A DNA stretch of 64,000 nucleotides from Brevipalpus yothersi (taxonomy: Eukaryota > Arthropoda > Arachnida > Trombidiformes > Tenuipalpidae). The translations under genes and the position numbers were made by a program. The stretch lies in assembly GCA_003956705.1 (NCBI GenBank), contig QZCP01000097.1, positions 1-64,000 of the forward strand, read 5' to 3'. This document shows positions 61,328 through 64,000 of this stretch, piece after piece (the first letter of the stretch is position 1; each line of letters opens with the position of its first letter). The notes below the pieces were generated by a model, which worked only from the letters and a program-made list of their open reading frames with translations, was not told where the DNA came from and did not search any database.

Positions 61328-64000
61328 TTCATGAAAAGAGAAGATATAAATGCAGTCATCAAAATGGGAAACGAGCAAAGTTTCCTCTTTTGTTTCTCTC
61401 TCTTCCACTTTATTCAACATATACAGAGAGTAGAGCATCAAAAAAGTATACCCTCATGACCAATGGTCAAAAGAGTGATGCAAGAATATATATATATATA
61501 TACTAAAGTTGGATGAATAATGTGTATCATGGTATCCATGAAATGATTTGCGATTCTCTTTCTCTTCCTCGTCATTCATCTCTATCATCTTGCTTCACTC
61601 AGTCTCTCCTCTCTATTTTATCCAACTGTGAAGCTTTCCAAGTCACATCAGTCAACTGATGATCTTCACTTTTTCGAAACATTCTACCTTACCCGAAAAT
61701 ATCCTTCTTCATCTTTTTCTGGATAAAAGTGAAACCTCGGTGAAAGATGATGTCCTCCTCTACCTCCGTCTGTCTATCTCTTTCTCTCTGAACTTTATCC
61801 TTATGCCTCAAGTCTATTCATACACGATTTTTGACCTCTTTTCATATTAAGATGAGAACCAAACATGATGCCAAGTGTATGTATGTGTATTTACCATTGG
61901 ACATATGATCATCATTCTAATCATCCCGAAAGCTTAAGCTTCTGGTGCATCAACGAGAAAAAGTTGGATATGAAGTGAGGATAGATTGACCATAATCTGA
62001 GCCTCCTTCTTCATTCAACCAGTGAACCCAAGAAAAAAAAGTAGTATTTCCGAGAATGCTAAGATGGAGAAGGAAACTGAAGAGATAGAGTGGCTGAATG
62101 GTAATTCAATGTCGAAATGATAAGCTGCTTGTATTGGCAAGCCGGAAAATGAGCATATTTCTTGGGTCTCTATTTGGACAAGCATATGTTGTATCCATTG
62201 ATGTATATATATTTATGGGCATCATATGGCATTTCGACTTGGAGCTTTCTGATAAGAGAAAGAATATTCTTTGCCCATGAAGATGAAGAGAAGAAAGAAT
62301 TTCACGCAATCAACATCACAGATGATGCGGAAAAATTTTTTTCCATCAAAAACATTTAATGACATGATAATCAATAATTATCAATAATGGTGTTGATGAT
62401 GTGGACGAAGATTGACAGTTTTTTGTCGATAACTGGAGATGGTTTCCACTCGATTCAATAATCTGAGGAAAAAGAAACTAGCAGCAGAGAAGAAAAAACT
62501 TCTTCAAATTGCTTCTATCTATATTGGAATTTCGGTTCATTGATTGAGGTTTATACTGCTATTGTTGTTCTTGTTACTATTGTTGCCTCTTGGGAAGCAA
62601 GATTCTTCTGGATGTCCGTTTGTGTGTTATCATCTGGTCACAAATTCGATTTTCTTTTTCTCGTCTCAACTGGAAAATGCTTGGGTATCAGACACTGGAA
62701 ACGATGATGATATACTTAGCCCAGAATTTGAACAGAGAAAAGGAGGAAGAGGAAGAAATAGTGAAGAGGAAAGATATTGAATTGAACCCTGTGATTTTCA
62801 TCGATGAGTCTATGGGAAAATGAACACCTTGACATACATTGGCTATGTGTAATGGGTATGTGTACATTATAAAAGTTGATCTGTTTTTCTGGGACCCAAA
62901 AAATTGACTTTCCACTTCCACTTGCCATCGTTCATGATGATGATAAGGCTTTCCTCATTGTTGAATCAGTTCGAGAATACTTTGATCTTCTCTGTCTGCT
63001 GCATCTATCCAGCATCTTTTTACATCAATTCAAGAAGAGAAAAAGCCAACAAAAAAAACAAAAGAATTCTTACATGGCCTAAGTTATTTCGAGGGATAGA
63101 CAGAAAAATGGGAAGAAAAAATCATCCAACAGAAATAAGACTTAAGTCTGGCATGCTGTTGACTATTGTTCTATGTGAGTGTATACGAGAATCAAATAAA
63201 AATACTAACCAATTGGAATAAGATGGAGATAAGCAGAATCCAAGAATCATGATAAGCTGGTTAACGTGAAAAGTCTCTCCAGTATAAGGTGAAAGGAGGC
63301 AAAGAAAAAGATCTTCTTGGATTTCTCATGAATTTGGTTGCTTCAAAATTTCGAATACCTTTCAACAATCAACATTTCCAAAGTGAACTCTGAATCTATT
63401 TCCCTGAGACAAAAGCCTAAAAGATTGTGGAATCAAGTCAAAAACCAATGGATTATCTGACTCAATTGATCATCGAGTTATCGTTCAGTCTACACTTTTC
63501 TTTCAAATGGTAACAACCACTCAACCCAAACTCAAGCTACTTTGCGTGGATTTTGAAGTTATCAGCTTCATTCATGATCTTCTCTCTCCCATCATCTGAA
63601 GAATTTCTTGTAAAGGTATTCACACATTTACATGCACCTGGAATCTGTAAAAACCCTATGAAAGAGTGGCTCACTCCGAATTGAAATAAAACGAAAAGTA
63701 CTTTCCTCACAAGTCTAAGAAGAAAAAGAGTTGTAAAAGAAGAACCAATACCATCAAACAAAGAAAAAGATTGAAACAAAAGTTCACCTTCAATTGAAAT
63801 GGTTTCAAATATTTTAACTGAATTATCATGGGGTTTCAGAAATGAATTCCTCTGTGTGTGTCTATGTGCGTATTTGTCCCATTCAATGATTGCGTCACTG
63901 ATTTCGTCATCATCATCAATGTGTGTGTATATCATTTAATGGTGTGGAGGAATCTTTTATGGTCTTTCGAGATTTAACTAATTTCTTGGGGATGAAGTAG

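Larger units (their letters stand above)
49084..64000. other. Repeat-rich non-coding DNA, probably a long RBM24 intron
   Basis: No convincing exon on either strand in 14.9 kb. The DNA is AT-rich with dense (CT)n/(GA)n, (CA)n and (TA)n arrays and ATC/ATG bias. Open frames are low complexity or lack start, splice and family support. The RBM24-like donor at 49084 has no partner here, so all of this may be intronic, although intergenic DNA with small unseen genes is not excluded. Confidence 0.55.

Noticed and set aside
62544..63935. Several 60-130-codon frames on both strands near the right end
   Set aside because: They overlap each other in different frames, lack family resemblance and splice context, and are treated as chance frames.
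1..64000. Transposons, CRISPR arrays, tRNA or rRNA genes
   Set aside because: No transposase or reverse-transcriptase motifs, no terminal repeats with an element between them, no spaced repeat arrays, and no convincing tRNA cloverleaf were seen by eye; a tRNAscan and RepeatMasker run would be decisive.

Overview
The window is AT-rich animal nuclear DNA. Its genes have short GT..AG introns (63 bp to a few hundred bp) and AATAAA sites a few dozen to a few hundred bases past some stops. The spaces between genes are full of (GA)n/(CT)n, (CA)n and ATG/ATC-rich simple repeats. The gene set (VPS13D, RBM24/SUP-12, a LIV-1 ZIP transporter, COQ7) is metazoan. A compact gene block between repeat deserts and a private cluster of membrane-anchored SDR enzymes suggest a small arthropod, possibly an acariform mite. 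That last step is an inference and cannot be proven from the sequence alone.

Layout. 1-10.0 kb is almost gene-free: alternating polypurine and polypyrimidine tracts, with one possible terminal exon of an upstream gene at 115-171. 10.0-23.2 kb holds five paralogous short-chain dehydrogenase/reductase (SDR) genes. All are two-exon genes whose single phase-1 intron sits at the same place, inside the cofactor motif. Two (10152-11414 plus strand, 17503-18765 minus strand) are the arms of a recent inverted duplication of about 1.4 kb. A more diverged intact SDR lies between them (15848-17164). Two more (19794-21038, 21979-23139) are a tandem pair that has lost key catalytic and cofactor residues but kept full-length frames.

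24.5-49.1 kb is the gene-dense core: a four-exon zinc transporter (minus), COQ7, a probable mitochondrial ribosomal protein mS38, an unrecognised 178-aa protein, a CRAL-TRIO protein (minus), a complete seven-exon VPS13D of 3,136 residues, an unrecognised membrane protein, and the first two coding exons of an RBM24/RBM38-type RNA-binding protein. 49.1-64 kb shows no convincing coding exon and is probably a long intron of the RBM24-like gene or intergenic DNA.

How the genes relate. The SDR genes look like one lineage-specific family, probably reducing or oxidising retinoid, steroid or similar lipophilic alcohols at a membrane. COQ7 and mS38 are neighbours on the same strand and both act in mitochondria. 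VPS13D is a bridge-type lipid transporter at organelle contacts, and the CRAL-TRIO lipid-binding gene is divergent from it across 834 bp. These adjacencies are suggestive only.

The points most worth following up are the SDR cluster with two independently decayed pseudoenzymes, and a VPS13D about 1,200 residues shorter than its relatives, with essentially all of the loss N-terminal to the UBA domain.
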